Source: Simiduia litorea
GTDB taxonomy: Bacteria > Pseudomonadota > Gammaproteobacteria > Pseudomonadales > Cellvibrionaceae
DNA length: 64,000 bases
Direction of reading: 5' to 3'
Assembly: GCF_042853465.1 (NCBI RefSeq)
Contig: NZ_AP031497.1
Location: 3,658,001-3,722,000, forward strand
Shown here: positions 25,715 through 35,400 of the stretch, in pieces
Position numbering within the stretch: position 1 is the first letter of the stretch
Layout: each line of letters begins with the position of its first letter
Translations under genes and position numbers: made by a program
Notes under the pieces: generated by a model
Database searches by the model: none
Seen by the model: only the letters and a program-made list of their open reading frames with translations
Told to the model about the DNA's origin: nothing

Positions 25715-25731
25715 TTGGCATATATTTTGCC
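25715..25731 (+). promoter_or_regulatory. Sigma-54 promoter of glnA
   Basis: TTGGCATATATTTTGCC holds the invariant GG (25717-25718) and GC (25729-25730) with exactly ten bases between them, plus TTGC. The predicted transcript starts near 25742, about 110 bases before glnA. Confidence 0.8.
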
Positions 25732-25850
25732 ACTCCTAGGTAACCCTTCATCGGCGCCCTACACTGCACAGGCCAGATGACAGCGAAAGTTCGAAGGGCG
25801 CGACGCACACATAACTTATTTCAACCGGTTCTGACTACTCGGAGGCATCC

Positions 25851-27251
25851 ATGTCAAAAACTCTAGACCTGATTAAAGAACACGAAGCTAAATGGATCGA
25901 TTTGCGCTTCACTGACACTCGCGGCAAAGAGCAGCACGTTACCTACCCATCTAACTGCGTAAACGACTCTTTCTTCGAAGACGGTAAAATGTTCGACGGC
26001 TCTTCCATCGCTGGTTGGAAAGGCATTAACGAATCCGACATGATCCTGATGCCCGATGACGACACTGCCGTGCTGGACCCCTTCTACGAAGAAGCCACGA
26101 TTAACATTCGCTGCAACATCGTTGAACCTTCAACCATGCAAGGCTACGACCGCGACCCACGCTCTATCGGTTTGCGCGCTGAGCAGTACTTAGCATCAAC
26201 CGGTTTAGGCGACACCGCCTTGTTCGGCCCAGAGCCCGAGTTCTTCATCTTCGATAGCGTACATTTCAACAGCTCAATGGGCGGCGCTTTCTACAAGATC
26301 AAATCTGAAGAAGCGGCTTGGTCTTCAGGCGACGACGTTGAAGGCAAACATGGCCACAGCCCGCGCGTTAAAGGCGGTTACTTCCCCGTTGCACCAGTAG
26401 ACAGCCTGCACGACATCCGCGGTGCTATGTGTAATGCCATGGAAGCCATGGGCCTGGAAATTGAAATCCACCACCACGAAGTGGCCAACGCCGGCCAGTG
26501 TGAGATTGGTGTAGGCGCCAACACCCTGGTTAAGAAAGCTGACGAAGTTCAGATCCTGAAATACTGTGTACACAACATCGCCCACGCCTATGGCAAGACA
26601 GCGACCTTCATGCCTAAGCCCCTGATCGGCGACAACGGCTCGGGCATGCACGTTCACCAGTCTTTCTCTAAGAACGGTAAAAACCAATTTGCGGGCGACG
26701 CTTACGCCGGTCTGTCTGAAACTGCCCTGTACTATGTTGGCGGTATCATCAAGCACGCCCAAGCGTTGAACGCCTTCTGTAACGCCTCTACTAACTCTTA
26801 CAAGCGTTTAGTTCCAGGCTTCGAAGCACCCGTAATGCTGGCTTACTCTGCTCGTAACCGTTCAGCGTCTATCCGTATTCCTTACGTTGTGGGCGAAAAG
26901 GCCAAGCGTATTGAAACGCGCTTCCCCGATCCAACGGCCAACCCCTACTTGTGCTTCGCCGCCCTGTTAATGGCTGGTATCGACGGTGTTCAAAACAAGA
27001 TTCACCCAGGCGATGCGGCCACTAAAGACCTGTACGACCTGCCACCTGAAGAAGAAGCTGAAATCCCAACCGTTTGCTCGAGCCTTGAGCAGGCCTTGGC
27101 TGCTCTTGATGCAGACCGCGAGTTCTTAACCCGTGGCGGCGTATTCTCTGACGATTTCATCGACTCTTACATCGAGCTGAAAGAAGCAGAAATCCAGAAG
27201 ATCAACATGACCCCACACCCAGTAGAATTTGAACTCTACTACTCAGTGTAA
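25851..27251 (+). CDS. glnA: Glutamine synthetase, type I-beta
   Basis: 466 residues after a GGAGG site. Makes glutamine from glutamate, ammonium and ATP as a dodecamer. Landmarks are the MFDGSSIAGWKGI loop (about 45-57), FGPEPEFFIFD (metal Glu), NGSGMHVHQS near 262 and the adenylylation loop DLYDLPPEE near 395 with its Tyr, so activity should be tuned by adenylyltransferase. A sigma-54 promoter with NtrC boxes lies upstream and a hairpin terminator follows. Confidence 0.98.
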   Translation: MSKTLDLIKEHEAKWIDLRFTDTRGKEQHVTYPSNCVNDSFFEDGKMFDGSSIAGWKGINESDMILMPDDDTAVLDPFYEEATINIRCNIVEPSTMQGYDRDPRSIGLRAEQYLASTGLGDTALFGPEPEFFIFDSVHFNSSMGGAFYKIKSEEAAWSSGDDVEGKHGHSPRVKGGYFPVAPVDSLHDIRGAMCNAMEAMGLEIEIHHHEVANAGQCEIGVGANTLVKKADEVQILKYCVHNIAHAYGKTATFMPKPLIGDNGSGMHVHQSFSKNGKNQFAGDAYAGLSETALYYVGGIIKHAQALNAFCNASTNSYKRLVPGFEAPVMLAYSARNRSASIRIPYVVGEKAKRIETRFPDPTANPYLCFAALLMAGIDGVQNKIHPGDAATKDLYDLPPEEEAEIPTVCSSLEQALAALDADREFLTRGGVFSDDFIDSYIELKEAEIQKINMTPHPVEFELYYSV

Positions 27252-27367
27252 GTCATAGGCTGTACTCGCCGACCCGTCATCCATGGCTCCTGTCGGCATA
27301 CGACCGCCAAGGACGGCGGAAGTGTCAGATTAGCAGGAGCTTTATCTGACCCGTACAACCTGTACAT

Positions 27368-27396
27368 AAGGCTCGCAAGGAAACTTGCGGGCCTTT
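27368..27396 (+). terminator. glnA terminator
   Basis: AAGGCTCGCAAG-GAAA-CTTGCGGGCCTT, a 12-bp stem with one mismatch or wobble, then TTGTTT. Confidence 0.8.
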
Positions 27397-27445
27397 TGTT
27401 TGTCTGAGGTATACTGAAAATCTTCGTGATCAAGGGAAGGTAAGC

Positions 27446-27967
27446 ATGAAACTACTCGTCGCAGCCGCTATCGCACTGGGCATGAGCGCTATCGCCATGG
27501 CTCAGGTCTATAAAACCACCGATGAAAACGGCAGAACCGTCTATACCGACCGCCCCAGTGAAGATGCTGAAAGTGTCGAAATGCGTGAAATCAATTCTGC
27601 GCCGCCGATAAAGGTGCGCCCTAACACCAACACTGACGAGTCTCCAAAACAGGTACTTAACTACCAAGTACACATTACCTCGCCCGCCAATGAAACCTAC
27701 CTAACACCCGGCGAGCGCAACCTAACCGTCGCTTTTGCCGTCAACCAACCCTTAAAAGATGGCGTGCGTGCGCAGCTCCTTTCGAATGGTAACCCCGTGG
27801 GCAGCAGCACCACCGACTCGAGCATCACCTTGGGCGAAGTCGAGCGCGGCGAGCATCAGGTTACTGTCATCATTTACAACGGTGATGACGAGATACTCGC
27901 TGAATCAGCGCCAATCAAGATTTACGCCCACCGCGCCACCGCGCCCAAGCCCAAGCCCCATAACTAG
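27446..27967 (+). CDS. DUF4124 domain protein
   Basis: 173 residues. A signal peptide ends near AIAMA-Q (19-20), followed by the DUF4124 segment VYKTTDENGRTVYTDRPSEDAES (about 21-44). The C-terminal part is an Ig-like domain (ITSPANETYLTPGERNLTV). Periplasmic, role unknown. A DUF4124 gene between glnA and ntrB is common in this group. Confidence 0.83.
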   Translation: MKLLVAAAIALGMSAIAMAQVYKTTDENGRTVYTDRPSEDAESVEMREINSAPPIKVRPNTNTDESPKQVLNYQVHITSPANETYLTPGERNLTVAFAVNQPLKDGVRAQLLSNGNPVGSSTTDSSITLGEVERGEHQVTVIIYNGDDEILAESAPIKIYAHRATAPKPKPHN

Positions 27968-28001
27968 GCGCGGCCGGCACTAGCACCAAAAAACATCCCC
28001 C

Positions 28002-28040
28002 AAAAAGCCTAATGCACCAAACTGGTGCATTAGGCTTTTT
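28002..28040 (+). terminator. Perfect 18-bp hairpin terminator with NtrC box in the stem
   Basis: Arms 28002-28019 and 28023-28040 are fully complementary (AAAAAGCCTAATGCACCA and its complement) with an AAC loop and T-run. The apical part TGCACCA-AAC-TGGTGCA is a perfect NtrC consensus. Confidence 0.88.
28013..28029. promoter_or_regulatory. Candidate NtrC enhancer of ntrBC
   Basis: TGCACCAAACTGGTGCA fits TGCACCA-N3-TGGTGCA at all fixed positions. Its centre is about 105 bases upstream of the -12 element of the sigma-54 promoter at 28112. Confidence 0.65.
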
Positions 28041-28111
28041 TGCGTTAGGCTCAAAGCGCCAAAAAGGTGAGTGCCGAACCACCTTTGCCCCTCCATCAAG
28101 CTCTCGTCAAC

Positions 28112-28128
28112 TTGGTTTGCTTTTTGCA
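28112..28128 (+). promoter_or_regulatory. Candidate sigma-54 promoter of ntrB
   Basis: TTGGTTTGCTTTTTGCA has GG (28114-28115), exactly ten bases, then GC (28126-28127) within TTGCA. The -24 part lacks the CAC but keeps TTGG. The ntrB start is about 40 bases downstream. Confidence 0.6.
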
Positions 28129-28168
28129 GGGTTGATAACATCTGCCGTAGGGCATTAAAGGTGGAGCT

Positions 28169-29260
28169 GTGACCAAAACCGAATTATCTTTTATAACACT
28201 ACTCGATAACCTCAACACGGCTGTCGTGGTCACAGATACCAACCTGCGTATTCAGTACATCAATCCCGCTGCAGAAGTACTCTTAGCTGTCAGCGGCGAA
28301 CGGGTTGAAGGGGCGCAGCTAGTTAACTTCGTGCATGAGTCGGAAGCCGCACTAAAGGATTTACAGGAAGCCCTTAGCGAGCAACACCAATTTACCCGAC
28401 GTCGAGCCGAGTGGACGCTGGGCAGCGGCACCCACCTGACGGTGGACTACACGGTTACCCCTATCAGCCATCCAGTTGGCCTATTGATAGAAATTCAACC
28501 ACTTGATCGACTGTTACGCATCTCTCGCGAAGAGGCCATCCTGTCGGCACAAGACACCAGTCGCAACCTAGTGCGCGGCATGGCACACGAAATTAAGAAC
28601 CCCCTCGGCGGCATTCGCGGCGCGGCACAATTACTGGCGCGCGAGCTGGAAGATGGCGACCTAAAAGAGTACACGCAGGTCATCATCGACGAAGCCGACC
28701 GGTTGCGCAATTTAGTGGATCGCATGCTCGGACCACGCCAGCCGCCCACCTTCGCACCGATCAACATCCACCAAGTGCTCGAACGTGTTTGTGTGCTGGT
28801 GGGGGTGGAGAGTGGCGGCAGCGTCGCCATCAGCCGCGACTACGACCCCAGCATTCCCGATCTTCCTGGCGATGCCGAGCAGCTAGTGCAAGCCACGCTC
28901 AATGTGGTGCGCAACGCCATGCAAGCGTTGCAAGAAAGCAACGTGGTCGACGGTCACATTGCTTTGCGCACGCGCATCCAGCGTCAATTCACTATTGGCC
29001 GTTGCCACCACAATTTAATTTGCCGCATTGATGTGATCGACAATGGCCCCGGCATTGCACCGGAAATTATCGAAGATATTTTCTACCCGATGATTTCTGG
29101 CCGCGCCGAAGGCACAGGCCTCGGCCTTGCTATTGCGCTGCAATTAATCAATCAACACCACGGCCTCATTGAATGTGAAAGCCGGCCCGGCCAAACCCAG
29201 TTCACTATCTATATCCCTATGGAACAACCAAAAGCGGAACAGCCCAATGCAAAAAACTAA
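28169..29260 (+). CDS. glnL: Nitrogen sensor histidine kinase/phosphatase NtrB
   Basis: 363 residues from GTG 28169, preceded by AGGTGGAG. An N-terminal PAS domain (LLDNLNTAVVVTDTNLRIQYINPAAEVLL, about 10-40), the H-box GMAHEIKNPLGGIRG (His about 141), and N-box RNAMQAL, DNGPGI and GTGLGLAI of the ATPase domain. No membrane segment: cytoplasmic, controlled by PII. It phosphorylates NtrC under nitrogen limitation. Overlaps ntrC by 14 bases. Confidence 0.95.
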   Translation: MTKTELSFITLLDNLNTAVVVTDTNLRIQYINPAAEVLLAVSGERVEGAQLVNFVHESEAALKDLQEALSEQHQFTRRRAEWTLGSGTHLTVDYTVTPISHPVGLLIEIQPLDRLLRISREEAILSAQDTSRNLVRGMAHEIKNPLGGIRGAAQLLARELEDGDLKEYTQVIIDEADRLRNLVDRMLGPRQPPTFAPINIHQVLERVCVLVGVESGGSVAISRDYDPSIPDLPGDAEQLVQATLNVVRNAMQALQESNVVDGHIALRTRIQRQFTIGRCHHNLICRIDVIDNGPGIAPEIIEDIFYPMISGRAEGTGLGLAIALQLINQHHGLIECESRPGQTQFTIYIPMEQPKAEQPNAKN

Positions 29261-30686
29261 TCGTGTATGGATCATCGACGATGACAGATCAATCCGTTGG
29301 GTGTTGGAAAAATCGCTGCAACAGGCTGGCCTAGAAACGCGCAGTTTCGAATCTGGCGAAGGCATTATTGATCAACTGTCGCGCGACATACCCGATGCGA
29401 TAGTAAGCGACATTCGCATGCCCGGTATCGATGGGCTGGCGCTATTAGAAAAAATTCACGCGTCTCATCCTGCGGTGCCGGTGATTATCATGACCGCGCA
29501 CTCGGATTTAGACAGCGCGGTGCAAGCCTACCAAGGCGGAGCCTTTGAATACCTACCCAAGCCATTTGACGTCGATGAAGCCGTGGCCGTCACCAAGCGT
29601 GCACTAGCGCACGCGCAAGAACAAAAAGCTCAGGCCCCCGCGGTTGACGAAGAAGATGAGGTGAGCACAGAAATTATTGGCGAAGCGCCAGCCATGCAAG
29701 AAGTGTTTCGCGCTATCGGTAGACTGTCACAATCAAATATCACCGTGCTCATCAATGGTGAATCGGGTACCGGCAAAGAACTCGTGGCTCGCGCACTGCA
29801 TCGCCACAGCCCAAGAAAACAAGCGCCGTTTATTGCACTCAATATGGCGGCCATACCAAAAGACTTGATTGAATCAGAATTGTTCGGCCATGAAAAAGGC
29901 GCCTTCACCGGCGCCGGTGGCCAGCGTCAAGGCCGCTTTGAACAAGCTAATGGCGGCACCTTGTTTCTCGACGAAATTGGCGATATGCCAGCAGACACTC
30001 AAACCCGATTGCTGCGAGTTTTAGCGGATGGCGAGTTCTATCGCGTCGGCGGCCATACACCCGTTAAAGTCAACGTGCGTATCATTGCTGCCACACACCA
30101 AAATCTAGAAAAGCTAGTACAAGACCACCGCTTTCGGGAAGATTTATTTCACCGCTTAAACGTCATTCGCATCCATATTCCTAAACTAGCAGAGCGGCGC
30201 GAAGATGTACCAAAATTAGCGCAGTTTTTCCTACAAAAAGCCGCGCGCGAATTAGGTGTGGAAGCCAAAGCACTACAAACCGAAGCGGAAAATGTTTTAT
30301 GTAATCTGAATTGGCCCGGCAACGTCAGGCAATTAGAAAATACCTGCCGCTGGATAACCGTCATGGCCTCCGGGCGCGAAGTGAGAGCCGATGACTTGCC
30401 ACCAGAACTGCTAGAGGCGCAAGACAAAGGCTTGCAAAATAGCGAGTGGGACAAAGCTCTGCGCGCTTGGGCAGATCAAGCGCTCGCACGCGGGCAACAA
30501 GATATTTTAAGTCAAGCAGTGCCTGCGTTTGAACGAGCCCTGATCGAAACCGCACTCAAACACACGGCTGGGCGCAAGCGCGACGCCGCCAATCTTTTAG
30601 GCTGGGGCCGCAATACCCTGACCCGCAAGCTGAAAGAGCTCGGCATGAACGACGACAATGGCGATGACACGCAGGAGGAAGATTAA
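29247..30686 (+). CDS. glnG: Nitrogen response regulator NtrC
   Basis: 479 residues from ATG 29247 (MQKTNRVWIIDDDRSIRW). The receiver has the acidic pocket and phospho-Asp in IVSDIRMPG (about 55). The AAA+ domain has GESGTGKELVARALH (about 170-184), the sigma-54 contact loop GAFTGAGG and the Walker B region GTLFLDEIGDMP. The C-terminus is a Fis-type helix-turn-helix (KRDAANLLGWGRNTLTRKLKEL). It activates sigma-54 promoters at glnA and probably its own operon. Confidence 0.97.
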   Translation: MQKTNRVWIIDDDRSIRWVLEKSLQQAGLETRSFESGEGIIDQLSRDIPDAIVSDIRMPGIDGLALLEKIHASHPAVPVIIMTAHSDLDSAVQAYQGGAFEYLPKPFDVDEAVAVTKRALAHAQEQKAQAPAVDEEDEVSTEIIGEAPAMQEVFRAIGRLSQSNITVLINGESGTGKELVARALHRHSPRKQAPFIALNMAAIPKDLIESELFGHEKGAFTGAGGQRQGRFEQANGGTLFLDEIGDMPADTQTRLLRVLADGEFYRVGGHTPVKVNVRIIAATHQNLEKLVQDHRFREDLFHRLNVIRIHIPKLAERREDVPKLAQFFLQKAARELGVEAKALQTEAENVLCNLNWPGNVRQLENTCRWITVMASGREVRADDLPPELLEAQDKGLQNSEWDKALRAWADQALARGQQDILSQAVPAFERALIETALKHTAGRKRDAANLLGWGRNTLTRKLKELGMNDDNGDDTQEED

Positions 30687-30727
30687 AACGCTCGGTTAAA
30701 TTCAGTAAGCACTAAACACTTGGGCAG

Positions 30728-31801
30728 CTAGAGCGCCCAAGCGTTGCCTAAACGCGAAGCTACACTGTTAGGATTATTTTCCGCGCTAGTCCAAAGGCGC
30801 TTAGACAAACCCGATATTGGCTCTCTTGCGCCGTCGGCCAGCCACTCCACCAACGCCTGCGCGACATCCGGATATTTTATCGACGCTGGAGCCGGTGCGC
30901 GTAAAAAGCGTTTCATCACTCGATCGTCAAATCGATGCATAACATGGGCGCTAGCGAGCAAGGTTAACGCTTGGGCATTGCATAGCTGTTCAAATTGACC
31001 GGCCAATGGCTGCACCAACAACTTCTTTCCCAAGGATAAAACCTCTGACGGCAACTCAAAACCTGCGCCACATACCACGCCTTCTACCGACATTAAGTCC
31101 TGCGAAAAATGTGTGCGTGAATAAGGCTTGATAGTGATATTTTCTTGCTCTAGCTGATCGCTAACCGACGCATAGTAGATAAAGTGGTAATCCGGATAGC
31201 GACGTAGGAATTCCGTCACCCGCGGCACATCATCAAACGGCAAATACACCAAGTATGACTTCCAACGCGGCGCACAGTAGTTCAAGCCTGACGCAATAAT
31301 CGGCGGCAAGATGGGTGCGCCAAAGGCATCCCAGTGCAAGCCTATTTCCACATCTGCTGGTGCAAAGTTTTTCATGATAGTTTTAGAACCATAGTACAAT
31401 GGCTGCTTAGGCACGGGGTAATTAAACGCGTACTGATGCCCAATACCAATGCTCTTTTTACCCTGCGTTTTCGCTGCCCAAGCGGTCACAGGTTCGAAAT
31501 CGGTTAAAACTAGATCATAATTATGTACATCGAGATCTTTGATATCGCGAATGAAACGGCCAACATCTGATTGACATAAGGTGCGTAACGCATTCACCCG
31601 ACCGTCATCCAACACGAAGGAAAAACCACGTCGGGTTCTATAGTGGCCAAAAGTTTCTAAACCAAATAGCTTTTGCCGCTCTCGACCGCTCAGTAAAACA
31701 TCGACCTCAAACCCTATTTTTCTGAGCTTAGGTACCAACACATTGGCGCGCGTAATATGACCATTGCCCGTCGCCTGCACACCAAAAAGCAGCCTTTTCA
31801 T
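30728..31801 (-). CDS. MJ1255/VC2487-family glycosyltransferase
   Basis: 357 residues from ATG 31801 (MKRLLFGVQATGNGHITRA); the frame is open further upstream into the PAP2 gene but that part is its shadow. GT-B fold: N-terminal GNGHITRANVL, then VLLSGRER, LVLTDFEPVTAWAA and a C-terminal donor region VEGVVCGAGFELPSEVLSLGKKLLVQPLAGQFEQLCNA, as in UDP-hexosyl/GlcA transferases. Acceptor unknown. Eight bases after the PAP2 gene, forming a two-gene operon. Confidence 0.85.
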   Translation of the reverse strand: MKRLLFGVQATGNGHITRANVLVPKLRKIGFEVDVLLSGRERQKLFGLETFGHYRTRRGFSFVLDDGRVNALRTLCQSDVGRFIRDIKDLDVHNYDLVLTDFEPVTAWAAKTQGKKSIGIGHQYAFNYPVPKQPLYYGSKTIMKNFAPADVEIGLHWDAFGAPILPPIIASGLNYCAPRWKSYLVYLPFDDVPRVTEFLRRYPDYHFIYYASVSDQLEQENITIKPYSRTHFSQDLMSVEGVVCGAGFELPSEVLSLGKKLLVQPLAGQFEQLCNAQALTLLASAHVMHRFDDRVMKRFLRAPAPASIKYPDVAQALVEWLADGAREPISGLSKRLWTSAENNPNSVASRLGNAWAL

Positions 31802-31809
31802 AACATCAC

Positions 31810-32364
31810 TTAGCCCCAAAAACTCATCATCGAAACACTCTGTACCGCCAGCGCCACACACGCTAAGCCGAGCAATGCGCCAGCGAGAATATCGCCCAGA
31901 AAATGTACGCCGAGCGCGACTCGAGAGGCGCCTACCAGCACCACGTAAGTTACCAACAATGTATTTATCTCGAGGTAGAAACAACCCAATAAGCCGGCAA
32001 AGACTGCGGCGGCAGCTGTGTGCCCAGAGGGAAAACTAAATTCATCGGCGGGAGACAACCCGTGCCAACAGTCGAGCTGGTTAAACGGTCGCGCCCGCTT
32101 GAAGGCGCGCTTAAGGCAGATATAAAGCGGAACTTCCAAACCGAAAGCAATCAAGCCAGTGACAAAAAACTGCCGGCCAAACTCCGGCTCTAGCCATAAA
32201 ATGGCGATGGAGGAAAGCAAGTAAAGTGGGCCATCGGCAAGCGCTGAGATAAGTCGCGCCATTTTCTGAAACATCGAATGCCGTAAAAAGGCGTTAACCA
32301 TTAGAAAAAATCTAATGTCTGCATGATTTAGAAACAACAGGGTATTTTTCATCATGGCTAACAT
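31810..32364 (-). CDS. PAP2-family membrane phosphatase
   Basis: 184 residues, six membrane segments. The three acid-phosphatase motifs are complete: KRAFKRARPF (about 97-106), FPSGHTAAAAVF (about 121-132) and SRVALGVHFLGDILAG (about 152-167) with the catalytic His. It should dephosphorylate lipid phosphates such as undecaprenyl diphosphate or phosphatidate in the periplasm. Pairing with the VC2487-type glycosyltransferase suggests a shared lipid-linked sugar or glycolipid step (inference). Confidence 0.87.
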   Translation of the reverse strand: MLAMMKNTLLFLNHADIRFFLMVNAFLRHSMFQKMARLISALADGPLYLLSSIAILWLEPEFGRQFFVTGLIAFGLEVPLYICLKRAFKRARPFNQLDCWHGLSPADEFSFPSGHTAAAAVFAGLLGCFYLEINTLLVTYVVLVGASRVALGVHFLGDILAGALLGLACVALAVQSVSMMSFWG

Positions 32365-32426
32365 TTTTGGCTAGGGCCATGACGAATACATGACAGCGCC
32401 ATGAAGATTAGATGACAATAACGCTT

Positions 32427-35400
32427 CTATTGAATCGGTACTGACTCGCTAACAGGGGCCTTTTTTTCCTTCTCCGGGGGCTTAGAATCCCATCGATAGG
32501 TTAAATCGATGGCCTGTGAATCGCCCGAGGTGGTTTCGATTCCCAACTGATCAGAAATCTTATACTGCACCACAAAATTTCCCGCAGCACCTAACAGGCC
32601 ATAAACATATTTGACGTACAATTTTTCGGTAAGTCGTTTACCCGCGGCGATGGAGCTGCCACCATCATTGCCGTCTTCAACCGTAATATCTGAAATGCCA
32701 AATTCGCCACCGATACGCTGTAGCAGTGGCAGCGCCTGTTTCAAACCCAAACCGAGCGCGGCCGACTGCATGTCGACAACTTCACCGGCACCGGATTGCG
32801 ATATGGGTTTACCGCTCACCATATAGGACAATATATCGGCTTCACTCATCGCCTTGTCAGAGTAAAGCTCTGTCTTGGGATGTTTAGCAGAACCAGCCAA
32901 CTGAATGCCGACGACGATATCGTCTATCTTCCTGACCGCCAGTACCGACAAGGCTGGGTTATCAATGGGGCCGGAAAAAATTATCTGGCCACTTTCAATA
33001 TCTAGTTTTTGACCGTAACTTCTAAACCGCCCGTTGGTCAGCAACACCACGCCGTGCACTTGGTTCAGGCGCATTTGATCGCGGGTAAAGCGCAGTTGAC
33101 CACCTACGTCAGTAGTCAGCCCAAAACCTTCGAAAGCAACCTTTTTATCAAAACCTAGTACAACATCAGAGGTAAATTCAATTAGGCCGGTTTTTGCCTC
33201 TGGCTCGTCTCGACCATACACCACCGCATCTTCAGATACACCGGCCGCACTTACCGGTAGCTCTCGCAACACCATGGAAGAGTCGTGAACGCGAACGTCG
33301 CCAGAGAGGTGCCAGCGCAAGCCATTGCCCGACATTTTCAATGACGGGTCAGCAATGAGTTGAACATCGGGCAAATTGACTAAATGGATATTTTTACCGG
33401 TAATGTCCAACTCGGCTTGAAATATATTTTGGTCGTTGAGCTTCTCCGACAAAACCCGCCCTTCTGCTCGCGCTAATCCATCGCCCACCTTACCATGGGC
33501 ATTTAAAATAAGATCGCCGCGCTCGGCTTCCAATACCAACTGCCAACCAGAAAGCTGAGTGCCCGAAGCAGGCAAGAACATGCCAGCATCTGAGACAATC
33601 ACTTTACCTTGATACTGCACTTGATCTGATCCACTGGGAACCGATACGCTGATATCAGCTTGCGCCGCGCCCACCAAATCTCGCTGGCCAGGTAAAAACG
33701 GTTGCAAATAGGTTAACTGCCCTAAGCCGCCTTTGATATTCAAAGCCAAGGCGCGGCTACGCGTCTGCCATTGCTGAACGTCTCCCACCAGCATCAGACT
33801 TTGATCTTGATCGAAAATCATCTGGCCACTGAGCGACAATTTCTTTTCATCACCTTTCAATTCAATTAAAAATTTTTCCACCGGCAGCACTAATGATGGC
33901 TCATCGTTCTCGGTATAGATCATGCTCGTCTTAACGGCCTCTACCTGAGCCGCCAACTGCAGTTTTTCGATAGCGTTGTCACCAAAATCAGCAGCCAATT
34001 GCCAGCGGCCAAGCAACTCGCCATTGAGCCTCCAGCCGATCGGCAACTGCGCGTACCACGCAGGAAATAGCGTGCGCTCTCGGTCGAGATAAAAACCACT
34101 CATCTCGCCCGACAAGTTCAAGGTACGCCAATCTTTTAACATCAATGTTTCTAAGCACAATGACAGCGTCGACTGAGACAAGCACAAGGGCTGCCAGGCT
34201 AAGGCCGCTGCGGAGATCTCGCCCCTGCTTGGTGCAGCCAGCGTCCACGCTGAGGTGAACCAGGGATCTTTAAATGAAAGGCGATTTACCTGAAGCTGCC
34301 AAGAGGCGTCAGCGATAAGCGTGTCAATATCGTCACTTTTAGGAAGCTTTACAGCGCCGTTAAGATGTAAATCATCTAGATCATACAGGCCGAATAATTG
34401 GCTGCCGGTCACGGTTAGCACATGTTTTTCCAAGTTTCCCGCCAGAGAAAATTTCGTGCTACCCAGAGCTGTCGCGTCCAACCGCAATTCATCAATCGCA
34501 CCGGCCAGCCGAGTTATTCGCATCGCTTGGAGCATATTGATTAAGGATTGTGACGACCCGCTTTTCGATTGCTTAACACCTGAATCCACTTGCAAGGCGA
34601 CATCGAGCGCCGCGGATTGTGCGAACACATTGCCTAAGCGGAGTTTTTCAGCACTGGCATTCATCTTTAGGTTGGGGGCATATATATTGCCTTTTGCATC
34701 GACTTTAACGCTGGCTTTGCCCGACAGCTCTGGAATCAAATCTTGTAACTCGTCACTGTCAATAGCTGCCAGCACAGTAAACTCATCGTTAAAACTTAAT
34801 GACGCGGCGCCGATAATTTTACTGCCGGGCGCGGTGAAGCTAAGCTGACTAATGTTCACCTCATGCTCGTTCAGTGCGAGATTAAAACCCCCACGCAACG
34901 GCTTAGCACCAAAATTGACATTCATCGCGGGCACTGCAAGCGTCATCTGCACGCCACGGCTCGGCACCGACAAGGTTAATTTGGCGTGCAAACTGGCTTG
35001 TGATTCTTGCATCGCCTCAGGCAGCCAATGCGCCAAAGAAACATCTTCACCTTCCACATCCAGTGCAAGCGAAAACTCATCCGTCCAATTCAATTTGCCA
35101 CTGGCTTTGACCTCACCACCGGCGAAGGTGCCGGCAAAGGAATGAATATTCGCCTGTGCGCTGGAAAAGTCTACCAATCCATCAATATCAACACGGGTAT
35201 TTATCGGCGCATATTCATAAGGCCAAATAAACTCACCCTCGCCTTGCACCGACAATCGATCACCATCCAGCACCAAGTTCAAATTGCCGTTAGGCGTTTG
35301 CATATCCTCAGTCACGGGGTGGCTAAAATTTTTCCACACCAACTCAGCACTACAACTTAAATGGACGCCACCAGTACATTCACCGGCAGTATTAACGCCG

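Noticed and set aside
31802..31984. Longer N-terminus of the VC2487-type glycosyltransferase
   Set aside because: The extra residues are Arg-rich, overlap the PAP2 gene in another frame and have no family match; MKRLLFGVQATGNGH is the usual start.
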